From Lobulomyces angularis (lineage: Eukaryota; Chytridiomycota; Chytridiomycetes; Lobulomycetales; Lobulomycetaceae), in the NCBI GenBank assembly GCA_027604685.1, contig JADHYX010000034.1, positions 8,819-46,669 of the forward strand: a stretch of DNA of 37,851 nucleotides, given 5' to 3'. Below are positions 1 through 9,946 of the stretch, in pieces; position 1 is the first letter of the stretch; every line of letters begins with the position of its first letter. Both the position numbers and the translations under genes were made by a program. The notes beneath the pieces were generated by a model. The model was not told where the DNA came from and searched no databases. It saw nothing but the letters and a program-made list of their open reading frames with translations.

Positions 1-247
1 AAAAAAATTTTAGATTTACTTCATTTTTTGTACTCCGACGCGTCAAAAAAAAAAAAAAAAACCTTTTTTTTAAAAAAAAAAATTTTAAAAAAAATTAATT
101 TTTATTTAATTTTTATTTTTTTAATTTTATTGTTTTTATTTTCTTTTTTACTTGCAAAATAATGAAAAAAAAAAAAATTTTTTTTTTTTTTTGTTAATCT
201 TAATACTATTAAGAAAAAATTTTTGAAAAAAAAAAAGAAAAATGAAA
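1..247. other. A/T homopolymer-rich left edge, no gene seen
   Basis: The stretch is dominated by long A and T runs and has only a short mixed-sequence patch near position 40. It lies immediately downstream of the PFKFB stop codon (which is on the minus strand), so it probably holds that gene's 3' UTR and terminator. I see no open frame with splice signals here. Confidence 0.6.
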
Positions 248-2492
248 CTATTGTATCACAGTAAAATTATCTGCATCTACATCATAGAAATATTTCGTAA
301 GATTTGCGCCGTATGGTGTAGGCTCTATTTTATATACAGTATGTAGTGGGACATTTAAGTTTGGCATTTCTTTCAATTCTAAGCCAAGAAAGTAAACCAC
401 AAGGGTTCTCATAACAACATTACTTATCAGTCGAATAAATAATTTTAATAAAACATTTTTTTTTTTTAAACCCTTACTGTGTGCAAATAATGGTATCGCA
501 TTCCATTCGTTCCAGTTCAATAATTAGCGGCCTTAAACGTTCTATAACATCCTGAAATTATTAAAAAAAACATATATATTGTAACTAAATATACCACATA
601 ACTTTCACCACCTGCTCCAGGATAACGATAGTTTAATTTATTGTCGGCTCGAGCTTTGAATTCTACAGGGTCTCTTTCCTTAACTTGATTCTAGAAAGTA
701 TTTGATTATTCATGATGTGATTATATATTAATTTTCTGTTACATAAGTCAAATTCTCAAAGATGCCTGCATAAATTTCATTTAAAAATTTAATATTCACC
801 ACAGCGAAATGCTGTTCATCAAATGATTCAACAGTTTCAATAGTTCTCCTCTAGAAAAAAACAAAAAACTCATAAAAGTGCTTAAAAAGTAATGTTATTA
901 CCAATGTGCTGGTCCAAACATTAATGAGCTCTTCGTTTCCACTGGTACCAAAATTATCATCAGTCATTTGCGGGGAGCTGTAAGTTCTTGCTAATTTTCC
1001 CTCCATTATTTGCTTATTTTTTTGGCATTTTTTTTCCGATTTTCTTTCTACATAGTAATTTTTTAAAAACTTTCCTAAGGCTACACCATATTTTTTGCTA
1101 AACATATTAAGAATTTAGGCAATAAAACTTATACCCGTTATCAGTTAGGGGAGGATCACCACCTATTCTTTGATCAAGATTGTAATAAGATTCTCCTGTA
1201 TAGGTTAAGAAATATAAAACACACAGAGAGTAAAACATTTTTGGTTACCGTGCCTTGTAATCCATATAGTCTAACAAATATTGTTAAAAAAAAAAAACAT
1301 TTTTAAAGAAAAAAAAATACCCTTTTCTTAATATTTAGCTGCCTTAAAGAAAAAATTAAAAATATATTATAAAAATTTGATTACATCAAGTAAAAAACAC
1401 ATTGAGATTGAATATAGCCATGGATATTATGTGTGATAACCTTTTTGCCAATATTTATGATTTTAATATAAGAAACGTCCATCGCTTCCTCTTCCTCACC
1501 TAGAGTTTGGTACACTTTTTCATACATAGCAATCCTTGCCTTGAAATCCGCTATAGCAGCATTCTAAACAAAATTAAGTGAAATATCGCCTTAAACCTTA
1601 CTCTTTCCATCTTTTTATAATCTGGACCACTTAATTTCATTTCAATATTTTCTTCTAATATAGGTCCCTCTGTGCATATGGATTCTATAAATATAATTCT
1701 CATTTGCTTTTCCTTGGCGACCCTTTCACATAGAACTTTGCGTCTCTCTATTGTTGAATTAGTGGCATCTAGAATGCCAACCTTTCCGCCATGATTTAAC
1801 CAATAAATAAGTTCTTCCAAAGTTTCGGTTGCTAACATTTCTCTCCACTTTTTGGCGCTATCATTTTTAGGATCTTTGATAATGTGAAAATAAATTTTTT
1901 TTTTCAAAATTACCAAAAAAATTTGCGTCGTGTTGAGTTCCACCAATTTGACTTGGGCTAGAAGTACGCATAGGTAATTGCTGATCATTTTCTGATGTAA
2001 TGGTTAACTTTGGAAGTTCTTCACTGAGGCCTAACCCAAGGACAGTATTTTCTGCAGAGGCCTCAAAATCACTTCCCATAACCCTACGCTTGTTTCCTAC
2101 ATTAAATACTACAGTGTTAAATCCCAACCACGACAAGTATCTGCATAATTTTTTGCACACATCTAAACTTATTATAAATAAACTTTAGACCATTAAAAAA
2201 TAACCCACAAGACTTTCCTCTAGCAGGTAATCCAACCATAATGATGACAAGTTTTGGACCAATTTCATTTTTTTGCTCCAATACATCTAAAAAAACTTAA
2301 TTTTTTTAAGAAAACAAAAAAAAAAAAAAACCTCTTTTTAAAGCGCTTTTGCTTCTTTCCATAGATACTCCTTCGAATAAATGGCTACCTGTGAAGATCA
2401 AGTTTTTAAGGGTTTAATAATTAATGAACAATCAACTTACCAGTTAGTGGACCTTTTTTTTGAAGTATCGTATTTTGTTTAAATTCATTCAT
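248..2492 (-). CDS. PFKFB: 6-phosphofructo-2-kinase/fructose-2,6-bisphosphatase
   Basis: Bifunctional cytosolic enzyme that makes and destroys fructose-2,6-bisphosphate, the allosteric switch between glycolysis and gluconeogenesis. I reconstruct about 14 exons from an ATG at 2492 (reading MNEFKQNTIL) to a TAG at 248. The kinase half carries the Walker A signature GLPARGKS, followed by KKLCRYLSWLGFNTVVFNVG. The middle has the family blocks GKVGILDATNST, IFIESIC and KVITHNIHGYIQSQ. The phosphatase half has the histidine-phosphatase motif TRHGES, the block GGDPPLTDNG, the acidic catalytic segment NEIYAGIFE and the second catalytic histidine region CTHHNVVMRT. Both active sites look intact. The usual HQAVMR is HNVVMR here, created across an intron. 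A low-complexity insert (about 40 residues, SEELPKLTITSENDQQ region) interrupts the kinase domain. Length is about 470-500 residues, close to the family norm. FBP1, which this metabolite inhibits in other organisms, lies 22 kb away. Confidence 0.93.
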
Positions 2493-2984
2493 TATAAAAA
2501 ATATTTATCTTTAATTTCTCTAATTTAGAGTAATTGTATTTTTTAGTTGTTTACTGATTAATTATTATTTAATGTTTTAACAAAAAAAAAAAATTTTATT
2601 GTTGGATCTTCATCAATTTTGAATTCAAAATTTTACAGACTTAAAAAAGTACAAAAAATTAAATCCCAAAAACTTTATTTACTACTTATTTTGGTGAAAT
2701 TTTTATGCACATTCAATTTTAAATACTAAGTTCTTAAAATTTTTCAATTGCAATTTGAAGTCAAAAAATGAGGTTTCAACAGTGTTGTAATTGAGAAACG
2801 AAGTTGTTCTTATGTGAAAACCTTATGGATAATGTCGTTATGATGATAGCAAAAAAAAGAATGAAAAACTAAAATGTAAATATTAAGTAGAATTTACATT
2901 TCTAATAAAAATTAAGTGAATGATGCAAAATTAGGTAAAAACATAATTCCTAATCTGTTTGAAATAAAAAATCACAAGTTGTTA
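2493..2984. promoter_or_regulatory. Spacer between LSM6 3' end and PFKFB start
   Basis: About 490 bp of AT-rich DNA with no open frame bounded by splice signals on either strand. Both neighbours are on the minus strand, so it should hold the LSM6 3' UTR and the PFKFB promoter. I recognise no specific control element. Confidence 0.45.
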
Positions 2985-3427
2985 TTAACGTTGAGCACAA
3001 ATGTACAAAACTAAAATATTGGTAAGCAAAAAAAAAAGAAAGTAATATTTATTTCTTTACCATTATTCCCACGTATAAAACAGTCTCCAAATTTATTTTT
3101 TAATTGACCTTCTACATACTCTTCAGTTTCCTCTAAAGCAATGTTCTAAAACGAGCGTTAAAAAGTTTATTTTTTAATGCAATAATTTTTTTTACCATGT
3201 ATCCGTCGATCACAGCTAATACACCTAAGCATTTTATGTAAACATTACAAAGAGAAATTCATAAGTTTTAAAATTAAAATTTACAATTTACCTCTGTATT
3301 CAATTTGAGAGTTTAACCTAACTTTAACGTGCTGTCCAATAACGGCTTTAAGAAAATCATTAGGGCTTTTTTTTAAAGTTAGTTCTTCTTGTATTTCTTG
3401 CTGTTCTAAATCTTCATTTTCTGCCAT
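2985..3427 (-). CDS. LSM6: U6 snRNA-associated Sm-like protein LSm6
   Basis: Subunit of the Lsm1-7 ring (cytoplasmic mRNA decay) and the Lsm2-8 ring (nuclear U6 snRNP). Four exons fit exactly: 3292-3427, 3196-3224, 3061-3145 and 2985-3010 (276 nt, 91 residues). The Sm1 motif is clear (SPNDFLKAVIGQHVKVRLNS, then IEYRGVLAVIDGYMNIALEE), followed by Sm2 (KNKFGDCFIRGNNVLYICAQ). These are the standard LSm6 sequences. The short acidic N-terminal extension MAENEDLEQQEIQEE before the Sm fold is longer than in yeast or animals. The ATG at 3427 is the first in frame and lies only 75 bp from the start of the divergent globin-like gene. Confidence 0.95.
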
Positions 3428-3502
3428 TTCAAATCAATCTTAATTTGTAAAAAATTATTTTAAAAAAAAAAATGTAGGAGCCAAAACAATTTATAAAGTA
3501 AA
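3428..3502. promoter_or_regulatory. 75-bp head-to-head promoter (LSM6 / globin-like gene)
   Basis: Only 75 bp separate the start codons of LSM6 (minus) and the globin-like gene (plus). The sequence is A/T-rich with an A10-type run near 3463 and no recognisable TATA element. Transcription in both directions must start in or next to this piece, so a shared promoter is the simplest reading. Confidence 0.5.
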
Positions 3503-4238
3503 ATGGACAGAAGAAGTTTATCAAAGCCGAGTAAGCTACTCCAATTTGTAAGCAAAAAAGCTATAAAAAGTTTAAAATGAAGAGTTCTTGTTTGTGAAAG
3601 TTTTAGAAATTTTTAATAAAAATATGCAACTTTTTGTGAAATGGTCAAAGAAAGAAGAGTTTAAAATAAAGAAATCAGCATCTATTTTTCAAAATTTAGG
3701 AGAAGCAAGGCTACTTAGCCTTACCAAGAGATTTTATGACAAATTTTTTAAAGATGAACACTTGAAAAAGTTTGTTAAAGATCCAACTGAACCTCATGGT
3801 GAAAGATTAGCATTGTATATTCAAGAAAAAATGACAGATAATTTAGTTTATACGAGTTCGAGACCTCTCAATAGTAGAAGCATCCATCATGCCAAAGCTT
3901 GGTTTTGCCCAAAAAGAGAGTTTGAAAAACAAGGTCGTAGATTTAAGTTAGGTAATTTTTTTAATTATTGTTTAATCTAACAATTTTTATGGTTTCAAGA
4001 TGATTGTAGAATTTGGATGAGGTTGATGTTTTTATCTATAAAGGAAGAAGGGCTACACACCTTTCATCATGGGGAATTCTTAGATTACATGATTTATTTC
4101 ATAAAAAGGTTTATAGTTGTTTACGAGAGGTCAGCTTATAATTTTGTGAAAGAGAGCTTAGAATGGAGCTTTCAAATCGAAAGTGTTTTGACTTATGAAA
4201 AATTTCCACTAATGTTGGATGTCATTGAAGTTAAATAA
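3503..4238 (+). CDS. Globin-like superfamily protein (divergent)
   Basis: Three exons are proposed: 3503-3530, 3607-3951 and 4000-4238 (612 nt, 203 residues). The second intron ends in TCAAG. The segment around residues 30-70 (LTKRFYDKFFKDEHLKKFV) looks like the B-C-D helices of a truncated-haemoglobin fold. It is followed by EPHGERLALYIQEKM and by SIHHAKAWFCPKRE, where a histidine could be the proximal haem ligand. The stretch GRRFKLDDCRIWMRLMFLSIKEEGL-like continues to HFIRVYERSA-type sequence (here RFIVVYERSAYNFVKESLEW), which matches a protist/fungal globin-like family I know only as uncharacterised 'globin-like' proteins. Haem binding and oxygen or NO chemistry are inferences. The first exon is weakly supported; an alternative start inside exon 2 (Met around 3624) is possible. 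No signal peptide is visible. Confidence 0.75.
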
Positions 4239-4468
4239 GCATTATTGTGATTCACAGTTATAATCAAGATAATTTTTTTAGGAGATTTTTCAGAATTTTT
4301 TAGTAATTATATATATATTTTGCTTTGTATCTCAGATAATAATATAGTTAAAATCTAATTTTACGTTTTTTATATTCGTCATAATGTTAATTATTTTTTA
4401 ATAAATATATTTTCTTTTTATTATTGTTACAAGGGTTGGTTTTTTTCTAAAAATTTAAAATATCGTTA

Positions 4469-5851
4469 CTACACAGTTTCAAACTGGTCGTCATCTTCGT
4501 CATCATCACTGCTATCGCCATCCTCATCACCAACGAATGTATAGGCTTGCTTCTCTGCCATCTCTCTTTCTTGTTTCATCAATTTTTCTTCCTCCATTTT
4601 TACTTCCATTTGCCTCATCAAATTTTCATAGTGTTCAGCAATTTCTAATAATTTATTTAGAATGATAAAAATATACTTTAAAAAATTACCTTCATCTTCC
4701 TTTTCCAAATTTTGTAATTTTACATCGTTTAATACTTCAACTACAATTTCCGACTGTATTGCTCCTGTTTCTGAAGAAACCTTAATGTCAGTACCTTTAA
4801 AAAAATGGTAATGCCATAGTAAGCGATGAATCAAACAGATATAAAAAAAAACCTTGTTGGTTCATAGTATGGTTTTGCGAATTAAAGGATTTATCGATAC
4901 CAAATTCGAATCTAAAATAGAAGTTAATTTGAAAAATAAAAAATACAAATTATATACTCTGGTATAATCAAATCATCGGTCTCCTTTAACAAATTTAAAA
5001 TTGGACTGGTTTCAGACATAAATTTACTGTATTTATCACTATTGGCAGCAACATTTTCTTTGGCTTGCTGTAAATAATTATCACAAACATCACATTTAAA
5101 TCCTTCAAGATCGTTAACCAAATGCGTAATTTCCTAAAATAAATTTTTGTAAATAACACATTAAATTGAGTAAAATTGATTTTTAAAGAAGTTTGACATT
5201 TTCACTGTACTTGTTTGACAAAAAAACCATTAAATTGCTTCTAAACTGCTAAAAAATTCTGCTTACCAACATTTTAAAGTTCTTCCTGCATACTGGACAC
5301 AAGTAGCTGAAACTTTGAGGATGATCCAACACCTCTAATTCAATCAATTTACTGATTTTATGTATTTTCCATTTTACTATATCAATAAATTGCTTATAGT
5401 CGATGTAGTAATAACTTTTAGCAATTTTCCGTTTTGCAACTGCGTTATTTCCATCACCATAACTAACAAAACCTTCTTGTTGACCCAGCTCTTCAGTTTT
5501 AGTTTCAAATTTTATCATTCCTAAATTTCGTAGGTTAATATAATAAAAATTTGCAACATTAAAAACCTAGGAATTTAAATTTTATTAAAATAAAATCTTA
5601 AAAAGTAGCTTAAAATTTACCATCAGATTTCAGTTTCCCAGCAAGAATTTGTAAATCTTTAACTTTCATTCCCATCATATTAGCAAGATCGACATCTTTT
5701 ATCTGATTTACATTCATTAAAATATCAACGATTATGCAAAATTTTTGCTCGTAAAAAGCTTTTTTATTTATTCGAAAACTGCTGTTAAAAAAATGTTACC
5801 TCTCATTACTAAGGAAACTAAACGCTTCACAACATTTAAATTCTTCTGCAT
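4469..5851 (-). CDS. TFA1: Transcription initiation factor IIE subunit alpha
   Basis: General transcription factor that recruits TFIIH to the RNA polymerase II preinitiation complex. The start is the ATG at 5851 (MQKNLNVVKRLVSLVMR), directly preceded by an in-frame stop. The N-terminal winged-helix TFE domain is spread over several exons (AFYEQKFCIIVDILM, DVDLANMMGMKVKDLQILAG, KLKSDG). It ends in the typical YYYIDYKQFIDIVKWKIH segment. The zinc ribbon is visible as CPVC (YLCPVCRKNFKML) and, after an intron, CDVC (LEGFKCDVCDNYL). After the ribbon come a helical stretch (IAEHYENLMRQMEVKMEEE) and a strongly acidic C-terminus, DEDGDSSDDDEDDDQFETV, as in the family. The final intron resolves as EDE/EIAEHY. 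Length is about 350-370 residues, a complete gene. Confidence 0.9.
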
Positions 5852-5949
5852 TTTAAGAAATTACCAAATTTGTTTCAACTATGAAGAGTTCTATTGAAAT
5901 GTTAAAAAAATATGAAGGTTTTTAGGATTTTACACTAAAATTCAACATC
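5852..5949. promoter_or_regulatory. 98-bp divergent promoter (TFIIE-alpha / small membrane protein)
   Basis: Head-to-head spacer between the TFIIE-alpha start (minus) and the small mitochondrial-type gene (plus). It is AT-rich with no clear element. It must supply both core promoters unless transcripts start inside the neighbouring genes. Confidence 0.4.
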
Positions 5950-6434
5950 ATGCAAATTTTACGATCTTCTAGAAATATAGTTGAATCCAGTAAAGTATTG
6001 AAAAAACTTCCAGTCTAGTATTTGACAGTTTTTTAAATTTCAAATTTAACGTAAATTATCATGTAGTAAAAATTTTTCAGGTGGTCAAAATTATCCAAAG
6101 CCAAAAGACCCAATGGCAGGCTATACGAAAGAAGAAATAAAGGATATGAAGAATGGCAAGTTCAGAGAACAAAAATGAACCTAATTTTTTTTTCTATTTC
6201 AAATCTATTACTCCATTTTTATTTTTATAGAAATAAGGAAAGGAAGTGCTAGAGCATATTCTCATGGTAAATTTATGTTATAAAAAGAAAAAACCTATTT
6301 TGAAAAATAAAAGTATTTTGGTTGCATCAATTAACATTAACAAAAATACAGGTTTTGCGTTTATTGGTGGAGGGTTTCTTTTAATCGCAGGCGTTGCCAT
6401 ATATAGTAGTGGTAGAAAGGATAAGCACTTATAA
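5950..6434 (+). CDS. Small single-pass membrane protein, probably mitochondrial
   Basis: I do not recognise the family. Four exons give a clean 77-residue frame: 5950-5989, 6081-6155, 6231-6266 and 6352-6434 (234 nt). The N-terminus MQILRSSRNIVESS is basic, hydroxylated and free of acidic residues until Glu-12, like a mitochondrial presequence. The middle is charged (KPKDPMAGYTKEEIKDMKNE). The C-terminal part has one transmembrane segment (FAFIGGGFLLIAGVAIYSS) closed by a basic tail, GRKDKHL. The intron at 6156-6230 has a GC donor (G|GCAAGT) and a TAG acceptor; without it the frame hits a stop. Location is inferred from sequence character only. A small respiratory-complex or inner-membrane assembly protein is possible. 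Confidence 0.6.
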
Positions 6435-6590
6435 CCGATTTTTTGTAATATGTTTGTTTTAGCCGCTTACTTTTTATTATTTTAAAAATAACCCAATTTT
6501 TAAAAATTAAAATACTTTAAAACATCTTTTTAATTAAAACCCATTAAAGGTAGAAACTTTTTTAATTTTATGATTTTGAAATATCGTTTT
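6435..6590. other. Convergent 3' spacer
   Basis: 156 bp between the stop codons of two converging genes. AT-rich; expected to hold both 3' UTRs. No gene seen. Confidence 0.4.
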
Positions 6591-6982
6591 CTAGTCAAAC
6601 TCATCAATTGTGCCTAGAATTAGAATTACAAAGTCCAAAAAAGATTGTGAAGTAACTCTTAGTACTCGAATTGAAATTGCTTCAAAGATTCTAGCGAGTA
6701 TCATTTTTTTAATGAAAGCTGAATTAATTGCATTATCATAAAGGTGTTTACTTACACAATTAGATTGTTATCTTCCACTTTTTGGTTTCTTTTAGATTCG
6801 TTTGGTTTCAATTCTTTATCAACTGCTAAAACTTTATTTGCAATAACAGCTAATCTTTCCGTTGGAAAGGGGATCTTTAATGTTCTTAAAAAAATGTTTA
6901 CTTTTTTAAATGTTTTTAGAACTTTAACTTTTAATTACAGAGTATATTCAAAAGAATGAGTTTTACTTTTCTGAGTTTCCAT
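6591..6982 (-). CDS. PCC1: EKC/KEOPS complex subunit Pcc1
   Basis: Dimerising subunit of the KEOPS complex, which makes the universal tRNA t6A37 modification and has been linked to transcription and telomere upkeep in yeast. Three exons fit exactly: 6939-6982, 6756-6884 and 6591-6690 (273 nt, 90 residues, normal for the family). The conserved core is plain: KIPFPTERLAVIANKVLAVD, then ELKPNESKRNQKVEDNNLIV, then FEAISIRVLRVTSQSFLDFV and a terminal LGTIDEFD. The first intron uses a TTTAAG acceptor. The open frame on the opposite strand here (6744-6959) is a shadow. The kinase gene lies 225 bp upstream on the same strand. Confidence 0.92.
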
Positions 6983-7207
6983 TTTAGAGAACGAATAGTT
7001 TTGGTATATTTTTTCAAAGTACGGTTTTAAGATAAAGTTTTTATGGAATTTATAAAATTTAAAAAGTGATAAAAAATCATGCTAATATTAAAAAAAAATT
7101 TTTTTACATTACATTAAAATATATATATAACAATTAAAAAGCAATAAGCTAACTATGAAAAAATTTATGTAAATTAAATCTTTAAATTTTCAGTTGTTAA
7201 ATAAAGT

Positions 7208-9360
7208 TCAAGAATTGATTTTTTCCATCATTTTTAAAATTACTTGATGAATGATACCAGGATTCTCCTAAAAATTTATAAAAAGCCAATTTTTTAATAG
7301 AAAATACCTGCTCAGCATTTTCAAACGCAATCTGTAGACTGGATAACGATTTATTTGCTTCGACACTATTATTCTTATTGTTTAAATAAATATCCTTCTG
7401 CAATTCGCTAAAGGTTGGATTTAAAACTTTACTGACTATATCGTTATTTTTATCTTTGCCAAAATTAAAAGATTTATTTACACATCTACTATCCAAGTTT
7501 ATTTCCGAAGAAAAACTACTTTCGATGCATTTGCTTTCAATTTCATTCTTGAAATCTTCTTGACTATTCTTTAAATTCATTATACCATCATTACTAGCTG
7601 GTTTCGATTCATTTCTATTTTTTCCTTCATCAAGATCTTCCGCTAAGTTACCATTATATTTAAATTCTGAAGTTTTTAAAAAAGAAACACTATTAAAAGA
7701 TCCATTCTAAAGTATTGTTAGGTATTTTAACTAATGAAGATCTTACTAGATCAAGAATGTCTTTTTCCAAGTCTTCAAAGAGGGTTAGGTTTTTTATGGC
7801 TTTTGAATCGTGCTTAATCCTCATCGTGCCATTAGGACTATGATAACTTGAATCCGAATTATCACTTCCGTTGTTATACTCGCTCTTTGATGCCAGCATT
7901 TCCTTTTCTAATATTTTTTTTACTTTCTCACTTATTTTTGAAGTTGTATCATTAGTTGGAAGTAAATGTGCAACAGTTGTAGTTTTATGATTTACTCTAA
8001 CTGTACCGAAATCCCAACTTGGACCTTCCTCCTTTCCATCATCGCTTTTACTAAACCAATAAATTCAAGTATCAAAAAGTTTCTAACATACCAAATACTA
8101 AAGTCTTCATTTTCAAAATCATCTAACTCGCTCGATTTATTATTTGTGACATTATATTTTTCCGCTTTTTCTACTAGGTCAACCAAATGAGATGTGGGTT
8201 TTTTTGCATGTTGCTTAATAAATTTGTGTTTTAGCAGTTCCTTTGCAGTTGGCCTCTACAAAAATTGGTTAATAGGATATTAAAATTAAATACCAAACTT
8301 GGATTTTTTTGTAAACAGAGAGAAACAAAATCAACAAAGTTTTTAGAATAATTTCCAGTCAAAGTTGGAGGATCATTTTTTGGAATTAAAAATAGAACTC
8401 TTAATGGATGCAAATCGGAATAAGGTGGAGATCCTGTAGCTAGTTCAATTGAAGTTATGCCTAAAGACCATATATCAGCTTTATCGTCGTAGCCACTTTG
8501 CTGAATAACCTCTCTAAATCGGAATAAAATAAAAATTACACTATTTTTCTTATTTGTTAAATATTTTACGGAGACATCCAAAAAGGAGTACCAACAAAGG
8601 TAATTTTTTGAGGACAAGTTTCAGTTAATTGTCCGGAAACACCAAAATCTGCTAATTTTACACTAAAATTTTTCATCAACAAAAAAATTAAAGTTAGATT
8701 TAACACCTTCCATCAGAACTTAGCAATATATTTGCCGCTTTGATATCTCTATGGAGCTTTTTTTCGCAGTGAAGATAATCAATTCCTTTTAATACTTCTC
8801 GTAAAATGATTGAAATGTAAACTTCCTCAAATCCTGAACCGTTTATCATTAAATCTAAACAACTTCCACCTTTGAGTATCACTATTAAATAATCAAATAT
8901 TGCAAGACAAGTTACCTTGACAAAATTCCATTACTATCCTGTTTTTTAAAAGAGTTAAATCATGAATTTAAACACCTTACCATAGTTTTGAACCTTGCAA
9001 ATATGAACCATAATACTTAGTAATATAATCAGAGTCCAACTGGGATAAAATTGAAATTTCTCGCTGAATATCTTCTATTTCATCTTCTGCCGCCTCTAAA
9101 TCAATAATCTGAAAAATTTTAACAATTCAGGCAAAAAAGTTATAAAACCTTGATAGCTACAGTTTGGTTTGTTTTCCTATTTAATCCTTTATAAACCTTT
9201 GCAATAAAATTTAATATGAAAGTAATACACAAGTGAAGTAATAGTTACTTTTCCAAAGGAACCATTTCCTATTAAATCCTACGAAACATTATTAAAGTTA
9301 AAGATGATGTGTTACCTGCTTATCAAAGATTGATTCAGGATCAATATTGCTGCAATTCAT
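7208..9360 (-). CDS. Ste20-family protein kinase, GCK-III (MST3/MST4-like)
   Basis: Ser/Thr kinase of the germinal-centre-kinase III group, which acts with CCM3/MO25-type scaffolds in polarity, septation and STRIPAK signalling. ATG at 9360 ([15 protein letters not shown]). Kinase motifs in order: glycine loop IGNGSFGK, catalytic VAIKVIDLE with the GCK-III hallmark [42 protein letters not shown], the DFG block [45 protein letters not shown] and [18 protein letters not shown]. All catalytic residues are present. The C-terminal half is low-complexity ([11 protein letters not shown] region, Ser/Asn-rich). It ends in [20 protein letters not shown], which resembles the C-terminal dimerisation helix of MST3/MST4 that binds PDCD10/CCM3. 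The final intron moves the frame so that the stop is the TGA at 7208, not the TAA at 7197. A 40-nt intron lies near 7700-7740. Confidence 0.9.
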
Positions 9361-9946
9361 GTTGAAAATTTAATGGAAAATAGAGAAAAAATTATATTGT
9401 GGAGTTTATTCAATCGTGTTTAAAAAAAAAATCCTTCAGGATTTGTCATGCCGAAAAAGGAAGGATAATGACATGGCATGACATGAATAGAGGTAGGGAG
9501 CAGTTTAAGATTTAAATTATGTTTTAACTTGCAAACTTCATTGCAACTGTAAATTACCGTCTAATGATCATAATTCCCAGAAATGCGTTTGTCATTATTC
9601 TTACCTTGCAATTTTAATCTTCTCACCACAGCAACAGCAAAACGCATGCCCCAGTTATTTAGCAGTTGCCATTAAAAAACTCTTTTAAGTTTAAAACATC
9701 ATTCTTTACTTAAATGCTGATATAGAAAGTTTCATTATGCCTACTTCAAACTTTATGTCTTTTTCTAAAAAAGAACTTTTATTTTCCTGGAGAACTTAAT
9801 GTCGTTCGTTGCATTAATGAGTCTTCTTTTTTGAAGCAACATGTGTTGCAAACTTAAACCTATTTAAAAGAATTCAAAAAACTAATTCTCTTCAATTTTT
9901 TATTTTCTTTCAAAAAAAAAATTTTTTTTCAATACATTAAAAACCC
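9361..9946. promoter_or_regulatory. 586-bp divergent intergenic region (kinase / UBXN7-like)
   Basis: Head-to-head spacer of higher GC than most spacers here. It contains a perfect 9-bp inverted repeat, TGTCATGCC (9444-9452) and GGCATGACA (9475-9483), with a 22-nt loop, plus an overlapping CATG-rich stretch at 9471-9485. Short open pieces on the minus strand around 9500-9660 do not assemble into a convincing gene. It should contain two promoters. Confidence 0.45.

Noticed and set aside
6744..6959. 71-codon plus-strand hydrophobic frame
   Set aside because: It lies over the minus-strand PCC1 exons, which give a clear conserved protein; the plus frame is a shadow.
9500..9690. Possible minus-strand gene with a Cys-rich reading (AFCCCCGEK) or an Arg-rich reading (MRFAVAVVRRLKLQ)
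   Set aside because: Neither gives a start-to-stop protein with consistent splice sites, and neither resembles a family I know.
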